A stretch of 25,352 nucleotides of DNA, taken from positions 1 through 25,352 of the forward strand of contig JAEXNT010000020.1 in assembly GCA_023439545.1 (NCBI GenBank), in the 5' to 3' direction. A program made the translations under genes and the position numbers. The notes under the pieces are model-generated. The model ran no database searches. It was not told the origin of the DNA and was given only the letters and a program-made list of their open reading frames with translations. This stretch comes from Bacillota bacterium (GTDB lineage: Bacteria; Bacillota; Clostridia; Acetivibrionales; DTU013). Of the stretch, positions 7,048 through 14,420 are shown piece after piece (the stretch's first letter is position 1; each line of letters starts with the position of its first letter).

Positions 7048-8763
7048 TTATATAGTTTTCATTTGTTTACCCATCAGGATCGCATCATGGTATTCCTGCG
7101 GGGAGCTTCCAGTGAATTTTCTGAAAAAACGGGTAAATGAGGCGGCTGTTTCATAGCCTACCGCTTTGGCAACCTCATTTATTTTTATATTATCTTTTTC
7201 AAGCATTTCCTTAGCCCTTTTAATACGGGCATTGTCAATAAATTCCGAAAGATTTATCCCCACCGCCTGTTTGTAAAAGCGTGAAAGATAGGATGGATTC
7301 AGGAAAACCTGTTCTGCCAGCCTCACCAGGGAGAGGTCTTCATTCAAATGGGTTTCCACAAAATTTTGTATATACTCTATCGCGTTGTCCGTCCTTCTTT
7401 TCTGTTCCTCGTTCTGGAGCTTGAAAAGGACCATGGACAAATCATTGAGATATGTTACCGCTTCCTCCCACGATTCATGCTTACCAACGTTCATGAGCTT
7501 GCACAGGCTTATATGGAAGGCCACCTTTCCCGAGAGCTTCCAGCGGTTGATATAGGACAGCAGTATCATGGAAACTTTAAAATAAACCTCCAGTGCAAGA
7601 TTGTTGCTCATGCTTCGAACAAGTTTCATAGGCTCTATCAATTCGGACAAGGCAAGGAAATATTTCTCGCTTTGTCCTGACTCCAGATACGAATTGATTA
7701 CTTCAAGGTTCTTCTGCCTAAGCCGCAGTTCAAGTCCCTCAGGCTCGGCTTCAATTTCGGGCGCCTCGGCAACAGGATCGTTATTCAATATATTGTTGTT
7801 AAATTCATTATCGACCAAAAACATTTCTATTCCCGACCCTACACGGTAATTCAACAGCTGACACAGCGAATAGTATTTCTGGGATATCTCGTCCCACCTG
7901 CAAGGCTCTCCGCTAAGTGCAAAGCTTATTGATAAGCCGATGGATTCCCTGCAAACATTCTGGATCATTTCGAGTGTTCCCTTCAAAAACGAACCGGTCT
8001 TCTCAAAGCGGACAGCAGTACTTTCGGGGGCTGTAATCATCTGCAGCTTCGGCTGAATAAAAATAACAAACCGGTAACCCTCATCCGTTACATTGATATT
8101 TCGGACGTTGGTATTCAGGTATTTGTCGACAAGAAGCTTAACCGAATACAAGCTTTGTATCTTGTCCCAGTAAGCAGCGTTTGCAGGCATATTGTCGATC
8201 TGTCCCAAAAGCAGAATGACCGGCATATCCGGAGACATAGGGACGGAAAGCTTCTCAAACTGCGATTTGTCTACCTTAAGCGCAGAATCCTCATGCAGCA
8301 GATGGAGAAAATAGTCTTTCTGGAACAGGTCCAGCGCCATATTCATCTGTTCCTTCGCTTCATGGATAAGATTCTCCGTCTTGACACTCTTCTGTATCTC
8401 CTTTATGGCATTCCCGACAGCATCGATCACTTTATCGTTGTCTTCCGTTTTAAGGATATAACTGACCCCATTGTGCTGGATTGCCTTGTACACATATTCA
8501 AATTCATTGTAGCCGGTAATGAAAATGACCTTGCATTGCGGCCAGTTCGCAAAAATCTTCTCCATCAGCTGAAGTCCGTCTATCTCGGGCATCCTGATAT
8601 CGGTCAGCACAATGTCTATCCGCGTTCTGTTCAGCCATTCTATCGCCTCTTCGCCGGAATACGCCTTATAAACGTCCAGATCAAGGTGTTTCAAGCTATT
8701 GAATATTTCATACAAACCATTTACGATTATCTCTTCATCATCAACGATCAGCAGTCTGTACAT
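7048..8763 (-). CDS. YesN-type response regulator with AraC DNA-binding domain
   Basis: This 571-aa cytoplasmic transcription regulator has an N-terminal receiver domain with the acidic pair Asp8-Asp9, phosphoacceptor Asp55 (VLTDIRMPEIDG) and a conserved Lys in ILKTEDND. A long middle region of roughly 350 residues has no clear motif. The C-terminal 100 residues are an AraC double helix-turn-helix (LSLVRLAEQVFLNPSYLSRF and INEVAKAVGYETAASFTRFF). The start at 8763 is preferred over the longer ORF start at 8793 because AGGGGGGTG precedes it at proper spacing and MYRLLIVDDE is the usual N-terminus. It overlaps the kinase gene by 23 bp, implying translational coupling. Its likely targets are the promoter of the adjacent glycosidase operon and possibly its own. 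Confidence 0.92.
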   Translation of the reverse strand: MYRLLIVDDEEIIVNGLYEIFNSLKHLDLDVYKAYSGEEAIEWLNRTRIDIVLTDIRMPEIDGLQLMEKIFANWPQCKVIFITGYNEFEYVYKAIQHNGVSYILKTEDNDKVIDAVGNAIKEIQKSVKTENLIHEAKEQMNMALDLFQKDYFLHLLHEDSALKVDKSQFEKLSVPMSPDMPVILLLGQIDNMPANAAYWDKIQSLYSVKLLVDKYLNTNVRNINVTDEGYRFVIFIQPKLQMITAPESTAVRFEKTGSFLKGTLEMIQNVCRESIGLSISFALSGEPCRWDEISQKYYSLCQLLNYRVGSGIEMFLVDNEFNNNILNNDPVAEAPEIEAEPEGLELRLRQKNLEVINSYLESGQSEKYFLALSELIEPMKLVRSMSNNLALEVYFKVSMILLSYINRWKLSGKVAFHISLCKLMNVGKHESWEEAVTYLNDLSMVLFKLQNEEQKRRTDNAIEYIQNFVETHLNEDLSLVRLAEQVFLNPSYLSRFYKQAVGINLSEFIDNARIKRAKEMLEKDNIKINEVAKAVGYETAASFTRFFRKFTGSSPQEYHDAILMGKQMKTI

Positions 8764-10504
8764 TAATTTCACCCCCCTGTAATTTGATCCCAAGAATGGC
8801 CTTCAGTCCGCCCAATTCGCTTCTGGACAGCTTGAGTCCGCTTTCTTCACCAAAAACCAGCCTGATGCGCCGATGTATATTTATTATTCCAGTCGTTTCG
8901 AGGCCTTCGCCTTCTGATTCCAATGAATTCTGCAATTCGCCCAGTTCTGTATCAGTTATGGCATTTCCGTTATCTTCTACGATGATATCCAGCTCGTTTT
9001 CCGACTCATCAAAACTCACCGAAACTATGCCGGAGGCTCTTTTATTCTCTATCCCGTGTTCGAAGGCATTTTCAATCAGCGGCTGGATAATTAGCCTCGG
9101 TACGTTTAAAGTAAAATATTTCTCAGGGCATTCCCCGAATTGGATCTGAAGCCTTTTGGAAAACCTCATGCGCTGTATTTCGGTGTACACCTTGGCATGC
9201 TTGACTTCATCCTCCAGCGGAATATAATCCGAAGAGCTTCTCGTGACAAACCGGAAATATTCACCGAGATGCTTGGTAAAAGGTATCAGGTTTTCATCAC
9301 CTATCGTGGCCATGGTATTAACCATAAAAAAGCTGTTGTACAGGAAATGTGGATTGATCTGTGACTGCAAATGCTTCAGTTCAGCCCTCTGCATCAGTAT
9401 CCTCTGGTTATACACCTGGTTTATGAGCATATTTAGATATTTCACCATCTCGTTAAAACGTTTATACAGGTAACCAAACTCATTTTTCGAATCATGATCG
9501 ATCGATACCTGCAGGTCTCCGCTTTCCACCCTGCGGAAGGACTCCACCAGCTTCAGAAGCGGCTTGTGCATGAACCTGTAGGTCGAATATGAATATATTA
9601 TGATGATGAATACGGCAGCAATAGTGAATATCCACACCCAGACATAAAAATTCTGAATTGGCTTCAGGATGATTTCCTCCGGGATATATTTCAATAAAAC
9701 CATGTTCAAATACTCGGATCTTGAATAAACTATATAATACCCTTTTTTATCGATCCTGGTGAAATCCATGCCGCTGCCATTTTCCCCGAGTTTGCTGGTA
9801 AAATTTATGGCAGACGGTATGTTGCTGGCGTCCGATTGATTCGCAATTATGTTGTTGTTTACCATACTGATCAGGAACGAACCGCTTTTCTCATATGTGT
9901 TGAATTGGGACAAGGCCTGTTTAAGCGCTGCCTTATCAAGCTCGACAACGATCAGGTATAAGGCGTCTTCGGCCCCAGGCTGCTGCAGCGTACTGAGGTA
10001 AAGGTCTCCCTTATAGCTGATTATCTGCGCCCCTTTAAATCCAACCGGGACTCGTATGTTGTAATATTTCTCCGTATGGATCGTATCAACACCCGTATTT
10101 GAAGAAATCGTCTTCTTTATCGGAAGGATATGAACGCTGACATCATTTATATAAATGCTGCTGTTTTTGATCATCGCCAGCTTTTGCTGAAGCCGCCGTA
10201 TGCAGTCTATCTGCTGGTACGTATCCATTATCTGCCACCTGACGGCAAGCTTGTTGAGATTCTCATCATTGAGGCAGTCGTACTGAAGGATCTTGATCCT
10301 CTCTATTTCCTTTTCGAGGCCCTGCAGGTAAAACGATACCTGCGCCGTGGTCGACTTGGAAATTTCGTCCTTGACAGTACGCAGTCCCCAATAATATATA
10401 TATATTCCCAGCATGTAAATTGGAATTATGATAATGAGAAAGGTGATAACCAAACGGCTGAAAATACTATTGTTCAAGTTCAATTGCAGCTTTCCTATCT
10501 TCAA
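8741..10504 (-). CDS. YesM-type membrane sensor histidine kinase
   Basis: This is a 587-aa two-TM kinase. TM1 is at about 17-38, followed by a roughly 245-residue extracellular sensor region (Cache-like by position and size) and TM2 at about 287-306. A HAMP segment follows (HKPLLKLVESFRRVESGDL). The His_kinase domain has the phospho-acceptor His386 in LQSQINPHFLYNSF. The ATPase domain carries the N box PLIENAFEHG (475-484) and VEDNG (509-513). This layout is typical of kinases that sense oligosaccharides, directly or through a binding protein. The ORF opens with TTG at 10504 behind GAGGTGAAAGGA; no ATG fits TM1 better. It pairs with the response regulator that overlaps its 3' end. Confidence 0.92.
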   Translation of the reverse strand: MKIGKLQLNLNNSIFSRLVITFLIIIIPIYMLGIYIYYWGLRTVKDEISKSTTAQVSFYLQGLEKEIERIKILQYDCLNDENLNKLAVRWQIMDTYQQIDCIRRLQQKLAMIKNSSIYINDVSVHILPIKKTISSNTGVDTIHTEKYYNIRVPVGFKGAQIISYKGDLYLSTLQQPGAEDALYLIVVELDKAALKQALSQFNTYEKSGSFLISMVNNNIIANQSDASNIPSAINFTSKLGENGSGMDFTRIDKKGYYIVYSRSEYLNMVLLKYIPEEIILKPIQNFYVWVWIFTIAAVFIIIIYSYSTYRFMHKPLLKLVESFRRVESGDLQVSIDHDSKNEFGYLYKRFNEMVKYLNMLINQVYNQRILMQRAELKHLQSQINPHFLYNSFFMVNTMATIGDENLIPFTKHLGEYFRFVTRSSSDYIPLEDEVKHAKVYTEIQRMRFSKRLQIQFGECPEKYFTLNVPRLIIQPLIENAFEHGIENKRASGIVSVSFDESENELDIIVEDNGNAITDTELGELQNSLESEGEGLETTGIINIHRRIRLVFGEESGLKLSRSELGGLKAILGIKLQGGEINVQTADR

Positions 10505-10576
10505 AATCCTTTCACCTCATTGATTTCCCGCAAACTCATACAAATGTACGCCAATAATTCTATCAATAGTAAATAG

Positions 10577-10598
10577 ATTATAACATACATAAATTATA
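10577..10598 (-). promoter_or_regulatory. AT-rich candidate promoter region of the two-component pair
   Basis: Two TATAAT hexamers occur on the minus strand, at 10577-10582 and 10593-10598, about 75-95 bp upstream of the kinase start. No convincing -35 partner is visible at 17 bp for either. The area is the only promoter-like sequence between the decayed GH31 gene and the kinase. Confidence 0.3.
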
Positions 10599-10646
10599 CA
10601 AATCATTGTTAAAATTCAGGCAATAGAGATCTTTTCACATACCCAT

Positions 10647-10937
10647 TCATTTCAGCTTCTGTACGCATTTCAGAGCCTCCTCACGGAATTGATCCATTCA
10701 CTGTGCCTTCCGTCTATCAGAAGCTGCAGTTCTTGATATCCATGATCTCCTGCTGATATTGACCCATGCCGTAAAGCTTTTCATTTTTGCAGGCAGCAGG
10801 GCATAGTCCGTATCAAGGACCTCTCCCATCATTATTGAACGAACCCTGAGGCTGTTCTCGTTCCAGGGTTCTATCACAAGCTTTTCTCCGTTAAAGCTCC
10901 AGATCAGTTTATTTGTATCTTTATTGAATATCCCCAT
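10647..10937 (-). pseudogene. Remnant of a GH31 alpha-glycosidase (alpha-xylosidase/alpha-glucosidase type), N-terminal part
   Basis: The reading frame from 10937 begins behind a CGGAG site and reads MGIFNKDTNKLIWSFNGEKL, then IEPWNENSLRVRS and DTDYALLP. This is the usual N-terminal beta-sandwich of YicI-like GH31 enzymes. At the T5 run (minus strand A5) at 10784-10788 the frame breaks. Restoring one A lets the text continue as KNEKLYGMGQYQQEIMDIK, the conserved GH31 segment. A TGA at 10717-10719 follows, and only about 16 further codons of coding-like text (MDQFREEALKCVQKLK, ending 10647) remain. The catalytic domain, normally another 500-600 residues, is missing. The fragment lies just upstream of the two-component genes and suggests that an alpha-xylosidase once belonged to this locus. 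Confidence 0.75.
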
Positions 10938-11216
10938 ATTTTTTTCTCCGTTTTTGCAGAATTTCATTCGAAATAAATCTAATATAAAAATTATACCGTT
11001 TCGTATTTGGTTGATTCTATAGTATTTCGTTAAAATAAATGTATTATATAAGATTTATGCAGTGGCAAGCCAACGAAGCCTGAAATGTTCAACGTCTGTA
11101 GAAAATGGGAAATGCCGGACTCCTTGGAATAGCCTTGAAGCGCATGAATAGCCCTATTCCTCAGGTGAAATTTGCTGATGCTTGGAAAGCCTTTGACGGG
11201 ATGGAAATCCGGGTCT
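10938..11216. other. Gene-free interval beside the GH31 remnant
   Basis: With the remnant and the kinase leader, the gene-free stretch spans 10505-11216. In this part I see no conserved gene. A minus-strand open frame running through 11030-11257 overlaps the VanY gene out of frame and has no recognisable motif. A short plus-strand frame at about 11107-11226 is also unrecognised. No hairpin terminator is evident after the VanY gene. Confidence 0.4.
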
Positions 11217-12608
11217 TTACCAGGTAAGAGCAGGCACAACGGGTGTCTGCCCGGCAATGAGCTTTTGTCCGATGTCCTTCGGCGCTATGCCATAGTATTC
11301 TTCCAGCGTAACGCCTTTTTTTGTCATGTCTGCCGCGAGTTCAATGCCGATATAGCGGAAATGCCACGGCTCATATACGTATCCCGTTAATGCTTCCATG
11401 CCTTTCGGGTACCTTAGAATAAAGCCGAATTCTGCGGCATTTACAGCCAGCCATTTGCCTTCGCGGGTATTGGCGAATGAATTGCTGAGCGCATAATTGA
11501 TGGATCTGGAGGATATGTCGATGGCGAGGCCTGTCTGGTGCTCGCTGCTGCCCGGTTTTGCGCTTACCATCTCCGCAGTTTTCTCGCCAAGCTGCCTGGT
11601 GTATTTATAATATACGGACTTCTGAAGCTCATATGACCTGAAGCCCGAAATAGCGGTTAATGCGATTTTGTCCTTTTTTGCCGCAGCAAATAACCGTGCA
11701 AGTGCGTCAGAAGCTTCCTTGCGCAGGAACCTGGCTTCTGCTCTTCCCCTGTAAGGCACAGTTATAGCCACAAGATCCTTCGGCTTCCAGCCGGCAGGGA
11801 GCTTTCGCGTTTTATTCGCAACTACGTATCTGCTGTTATAATCATCTATCGAAATGGACTCCAGAAATACAACCGCCGGTTTTACAGCCGGCTTATCCGT
11901 TGGTTTATCCTCCAAGGCGGCGGCATTGTCAGGAGTGTTTGAGGAGTCAGGCGCGTTTGCAGAGTCACCGGTATCGATTTCAAAACTATTCGGATCAGCC
12001 GCGGGAAAATTCAAATCGGTATCGGCCGTTTCCTCCCCGGCAGTGTTAGTGTCGGCCGCATTATCCCCGTCAGCGCCAGAATTAACGGCAAGTACATCCT
12101 GCGGCTTAACAGCCAATACTTTCTGTGGCTGCGTACCGCCGTAAGCCGCGGTATCCTCTGTTCCCTGGTTCATTATTTCTATATCATCGTCTATACTGCA
12201 GTAATCCATTGCCACGTTCTGCCCGGATACAATAAAGACCTTCCCTTTTACAACAAGGCTGTCCAGCACGGCGTTATCGCCATAAACATAAAGATCCCCT
12301 CCAATAACGGCGTCATATACCGATATCCCGTCCATTGTGATTTTGACGTCGTTGTTGATCGTTACAGGCTTCGCCGCATCGGCGGGTTCATATCTGCATC
12401 CCTGTTTGTCCAGGATAAGAGGAGCTTTTGTCGTATCGATCATTTTGACGGCAGTCCCGTCAGTCAACTTGATAAAAGTGATCATTGGATTTGTCGGGTT
12501 ATTGGATGGTGATGAAGGAAGACCGACTGCCAGGGACGGAGCCGATAAAAAGCTGATGATGCCGGTGATAACCAAAGCTGCCCATACCCTGCCCAAGATG
12601 TGTTTCAT
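11217..12608 (-). CDS. VanY-like D-alanyl-D-alanine carboxypeptidase (peptidase M15B) with long linker
   Basis: This 463-aa exported protein has a signal peptide or N-terminal anchor at about 8-28 and a C-terminal M15B domain at about 250-440. Zinc-site residues are visible: His357 and Asp364 in SSEHQTGLAIDIS, His416 in YEPWHFRYIG, with Glu413 as catalytic base. The substrate-contact motif SGFRSYELQKSVYY precedes them. It would trim the terminal D-Ala from peptidoglycan stem peptides outside the membrane. Residues about 80-150 look like a small beta-solenoid (DAVIGGDLYVYGDNAVLDSL), and residues about 165-245 form an Asp/Ala/Thr/Pro-rich linker. Together these roughly double the size of a plain VanY. 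A GGGGG-type site precedes the ATG. It stands alone; vancomycin resistance is not implied, since no vanA/H/X genes are present. Confidence 0.9.
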   Translation of the reverse strand: MKHILGRVWAALVITGIISFLSAPSLAVGLPSSPSNNPTNPMITFIKLTDGTAVKMIDTTKAPLILDKQGCRYEPADAAKPVTINNDVKITMDGISVYDAVIGGDLYVYGDNAVLDSLVVKGKVFIVSGQNVAMDYCSIDDDIEIMNQGTEDTAAYGGTQPQKVLAVKPQDVLAVNSGADGDNAADTNTAGEETADTDLNFPAADPNSFEIDTGDSANAPDSSNTPDNAAALEDKPTDKPAVKPAVVFLESISIDDYNSRYVVANKTRKLPAGWKPKDLVAITVPYRGRAEARFLRKEASDALARLFAAAKKDKIALTAISGFRSYELQKSVYYKYTRQLGEKTAEMVSAKPGSSEHQTGLAIDISSRSINYALSNSFANTREGKWLAVNAAEFGFILRYPKGMEALTGYVYEPWHFRYIGIELAADMTKKGVTLEEYYGIAPKDIGQKLIAGQTPVVPALTW

Positions 12609-12673
12609 CCATGCGCCCCCAAAAAGGTAAAATAAAATCAGAAAATTCGATGAAATGCTTCAGAATCTCTTAT

Positions 12674-12702
12674 ATTATATCAATTTTCCCAATAGTATTG
12701 AA
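12674..12702 (-). promoter_or_regulatory. Candidate promoter of the VanY-like gene
   Basis: A perfect TATAAT (minus strand, 12674-12679) is preceded, after a 17-bp spacer, by TTCAAT (12697-12702), a half match to TTGACA. It lies about 66 bp upstream of the ATG in the divergent interval shared with the FmdB-type gene. Confidence 0.4.
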
Positions 12703-12849
12703 GCGTTTTACAAATTTTTAACCGTTAACCAATCTGAAAAACCGGAGAAATTCAGGCATGCGAAGGTTTGTATTGTCAGTTGCCGCGCATACTTGTAAAA
12801 TGGAGTTGTGCAGAAAAATAAAGTGAAGCAAATCACCGGAGGATTTAAT

Positions 12850-13071
12850 ATGCCTTTTTATGATCTGAAATGCGAGTGCGGCGAAGTATTTAATGTAATG
12901 GCGTCAATGAGCGACCGTGAAAACAAAAGGATAAAATGCCCCAAGTGCGGAAGCGACAAGCTGGAGGCCGTATTCTCCAAGGTCAATATCATCCCTTCCA
13001 GGAGCTCCGGCACAGGCGAATGTCCCAACGCGCACCACTGCGGCAGCGGCTGCCGCCACGCGCGGGGCTGA
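12850..13071 (+). CDS. FmdB-type putative regulatory zinc ribbon protein
   Basis: This 73-aa protein opens with MPFYDLKCECGEVFNVMAS, the signature of the FmdB/zf regulatory family. Two CxC/CxxC pairs (Cys8, Cys10 and CPKCG near residue 36) form the zinc knuckle. A His/Cys/Gly-rich tail (NAHHCGSGCRHARG) follows and may bind additional metal. The start at 12850 is preferred over an upstream in-frame start at 12808 because CGGAGG lies 7 nt before it and the family begins at this Met. It is one of only two plus-strand genes in the window. The cellular role of the family is poorly defined. Confidence 0.88.
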   Translation: MPFYDLKCECGEVFNVMASMSDRENKRIKCPKCGSDKLEAVFSKVNIIPSRSSGTGECPNAHHCGSGCRHARG

Positions 13072-13082
13072 CCCATGCCGAC

Positions 13083-13202
13083 ATGGCGTGTGAAATATAC
13101 GGGCAGGTTCGACTTTACGGATCCCAGTGGTCCGAATTATACGTGATCTGCAAGTACGCTCAGTGCCATGTTCAGCAGTATGGGCATAAAAGCAAGCGGT
13201 AA
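13083..13202 (+). CDS. Small Cys-containing ORF, unknown function
   Basis: This 39-codon ORF lies 11 bp after the FmdB-type gene and reads MACEIYGQVRLYGSQWSELY, then CKYAQCHVQQYGHKSKR. It has Cys/His residues near both ends (C3, C29, C34, H35) and a basic tail, so a small metal-binding fold is conceivable. No strong ribosome binding site is visible, so translation might depend on coupling to the upstream gene. It ends 8 bp before the convergent YfcE-type gene. I do not recognise a family. Confidence 0.4.
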   Translation: MACEIYGQVRLYGSQWSELYVICKYAQCHVQQYGHKSKR

Positions 13203-13210
13203 AGTTTTAT

Positions 13211-13690
13211 TTAAATATAACAAATCTTCGGTACTACTTTGTTCCCCACTATGTCTATTATGGCATAGGACTCATCCGATTCGTCCCTGGGATCGCTTGT
13301 GCTCCCTGGATTCAGCAGAAAGACGTCATCCTTTTCGATGATTTCCGGGACATGCGTATGTCCAAAAAGGATCATGTCGGCTTTCAGCTCCTCAGCTTTC
13401 TTGTAAAGCCTGCCATAATCCCATTTTACCGAGTACCTGTGCCCGTGTGTGATAAAAATCTTCTTTCCGCATACCTCAAGCATCTTTTCGGCAGGAACGT
13501 TCTCCACCATAAAATCACTGTTGCCATAGATGTATTCAATTGGTATGTCCGGGAACATACCCGACAACTTTTGTGCATCTCTGAAGTAATCTCCAAGATG
13601 AATGATCAGATTGATTTCTTTATTTGATCTTATGGCTTCCTCAGCCTTATTTGTATCTCCGTGTGTGTCACTGATGACCAAAATCTTCAT
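13211..13690 (-). CDS. yfcE: YfcE/YsnB-type metallophosphoesterase
   Basis: This 159-aa calcineurin-like phosphodiesterase contains the complete two-metal motif series: Asp8 and His10 (SDTHGD), Asp34 (HLGD), Asn57 (GNSD), His82-Gly-His84 (THGHRYS), and His111/His113 (FGHTHVPE), followed by LNPGST. Family members hydrolyse model phosphodiesters with Mn2+; the physiological substrate is not settled. The start at 13690 is chosen because MKILVISDTHGD is the canonical N-terminus and GGGGGTT precedes it; the open frame extends upstream to 13747 without support. It is 23 bp downstream of rdgB, in the order seen in B. subtilis (ysnA-ysnB). Confidence 0.92.
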   Translation of the reverse strand: MKILVISDTHGDTNKAEEAIRSNKEINLIIHLGDYFRDAQKLSGMFPDIPIEYIYGNSDFMVENVPAEKMLEVCGKKIFITHGHRYSVKWDYGRLYKKAEELKADMILFGHTHVPEIIEKDDVFLLNPGSTSDPRDESDESYAIIDIVGNKVVPKICYI

Positions 13691-13713
13691 TAAAATAAAC
13701 CCCCAAAATTGCG

Positions 13714-14367
13714 TCACTGCCTGCCGCTGTCCATTCTCTCCGTCCACTGTTCTCCCAGTTGCTCAGCAAGCTTTATCATCGCTTTGCCTCGATGGCTGAT
13801 CCTGTTTTTCAGATCTGACTCCATCTGGGCTACAGTAAGACTGTATTCGGGAACATAGAACAACGGATCATAGCCGAAGCCCTTGCTCCCCTTCGGTTCA
13901 AAAGCTACAAAACCTTCACAGGTATCTCTTACTACAAGGCTGCTTCCGTCCGGGAATACGGCTGCGATCGCACATACAAATCTGGCGGACCTTTTGTCCT
14001 CCGGTATCCCGTTCAGTGCGCGAAGCAGCTTGTTGTTCCTGTCGGCGTCTGTCGCGCCTTCGCCTGCGTATCTTGCAGAATATACCCCCGGCGCTCCGTC
14101 GAGGGCATCGACTTCAAGTCCCGAGTCATCTGCCAGTACCGTGCCGCCTGTTACTCTCCAGACGCTTTTAGCCTTTATAACGGCATTTTCTTCGAAAGTA
14201 CTGCCATTTTCCTCTATCTCTTCGGTAACTCCCGCCTCTGCCATCGAAACGACCCTGCAGGGAAACCGGGAAAGAAGCTGAGCAAACTCCTCCAGTTTCC
14301 CCTTGTTTTTCGTTGCCACTATGATCCGTACCGGCTCCGATACCATTTTCGCCATCCTGTTATTCAA
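13714..14367 (-). CDS. rdgB: XTP/dITP diphosphatase (RdgB/HAM1 family)
   Basis: This approximately 217-aa nucleotide-pool sanitising enzyme removes dITP and XTP by hydrolysis to the monophosphate. Family motifs are VATKNKGKLEEF near the N-terminus, LADDSGLEVDALDGAPGVYS with the metal/catalytic acids, EPKGSKGFGYDPLF, and ISHRGKAM at the C-terminus. The start is uncertain. No ATG at 14355 or 14346 has a good ribosome binding site, whereas a TTG at 14367 follows AGAAGGA at 9-nt spacing; the longest frame reaches 14412. It lies 53 bp after the GerM-like gene and 23 bp before yfcE, so the three genes are likely one operon. Confidence 0.9.
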   Translation of the reverse strand: MNNRMAKMVSEPVRIIVATKNKGKLEEFAQLLSRFPCRVVSMAEAGVTEEIEENGSTFEENAVIKAKSVWRVTGGTVLADDSGLEVDALDGAPGVYSARYAGEGATDADRNNKLLRALNGIPEDKRSARFVCAIAAVFPDGSSLVVRDTCEGFVAFEPKGSKGFGYDPLFYVPEYSLTVAQMESDLKNRISHRGKAMIKLAEQLGEQWTERMDSGRQ

Positions 14368-14420
14368 GCAGAAGCATCCTTCTTTACTGTTATTATACGT
14401 ACCAGAATACATAATGTATC

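Noticed and set aside
11030..11257. Minus-strand ORF of 75 codons overlapping the VanY gene end
   Set aside because: It overlaps the VanY-like gene out of frame, lacks a ribosome binding site, and contains no recognisable motif.
11217..12608. VanY-like protein as part of a vancomycin-resistance cluster
   Set aside because: No vanR/S, vanH, ligase or vanX gene lies nearby; VanY-type carboxypeptidases are common wall enzymes in Clostridia.
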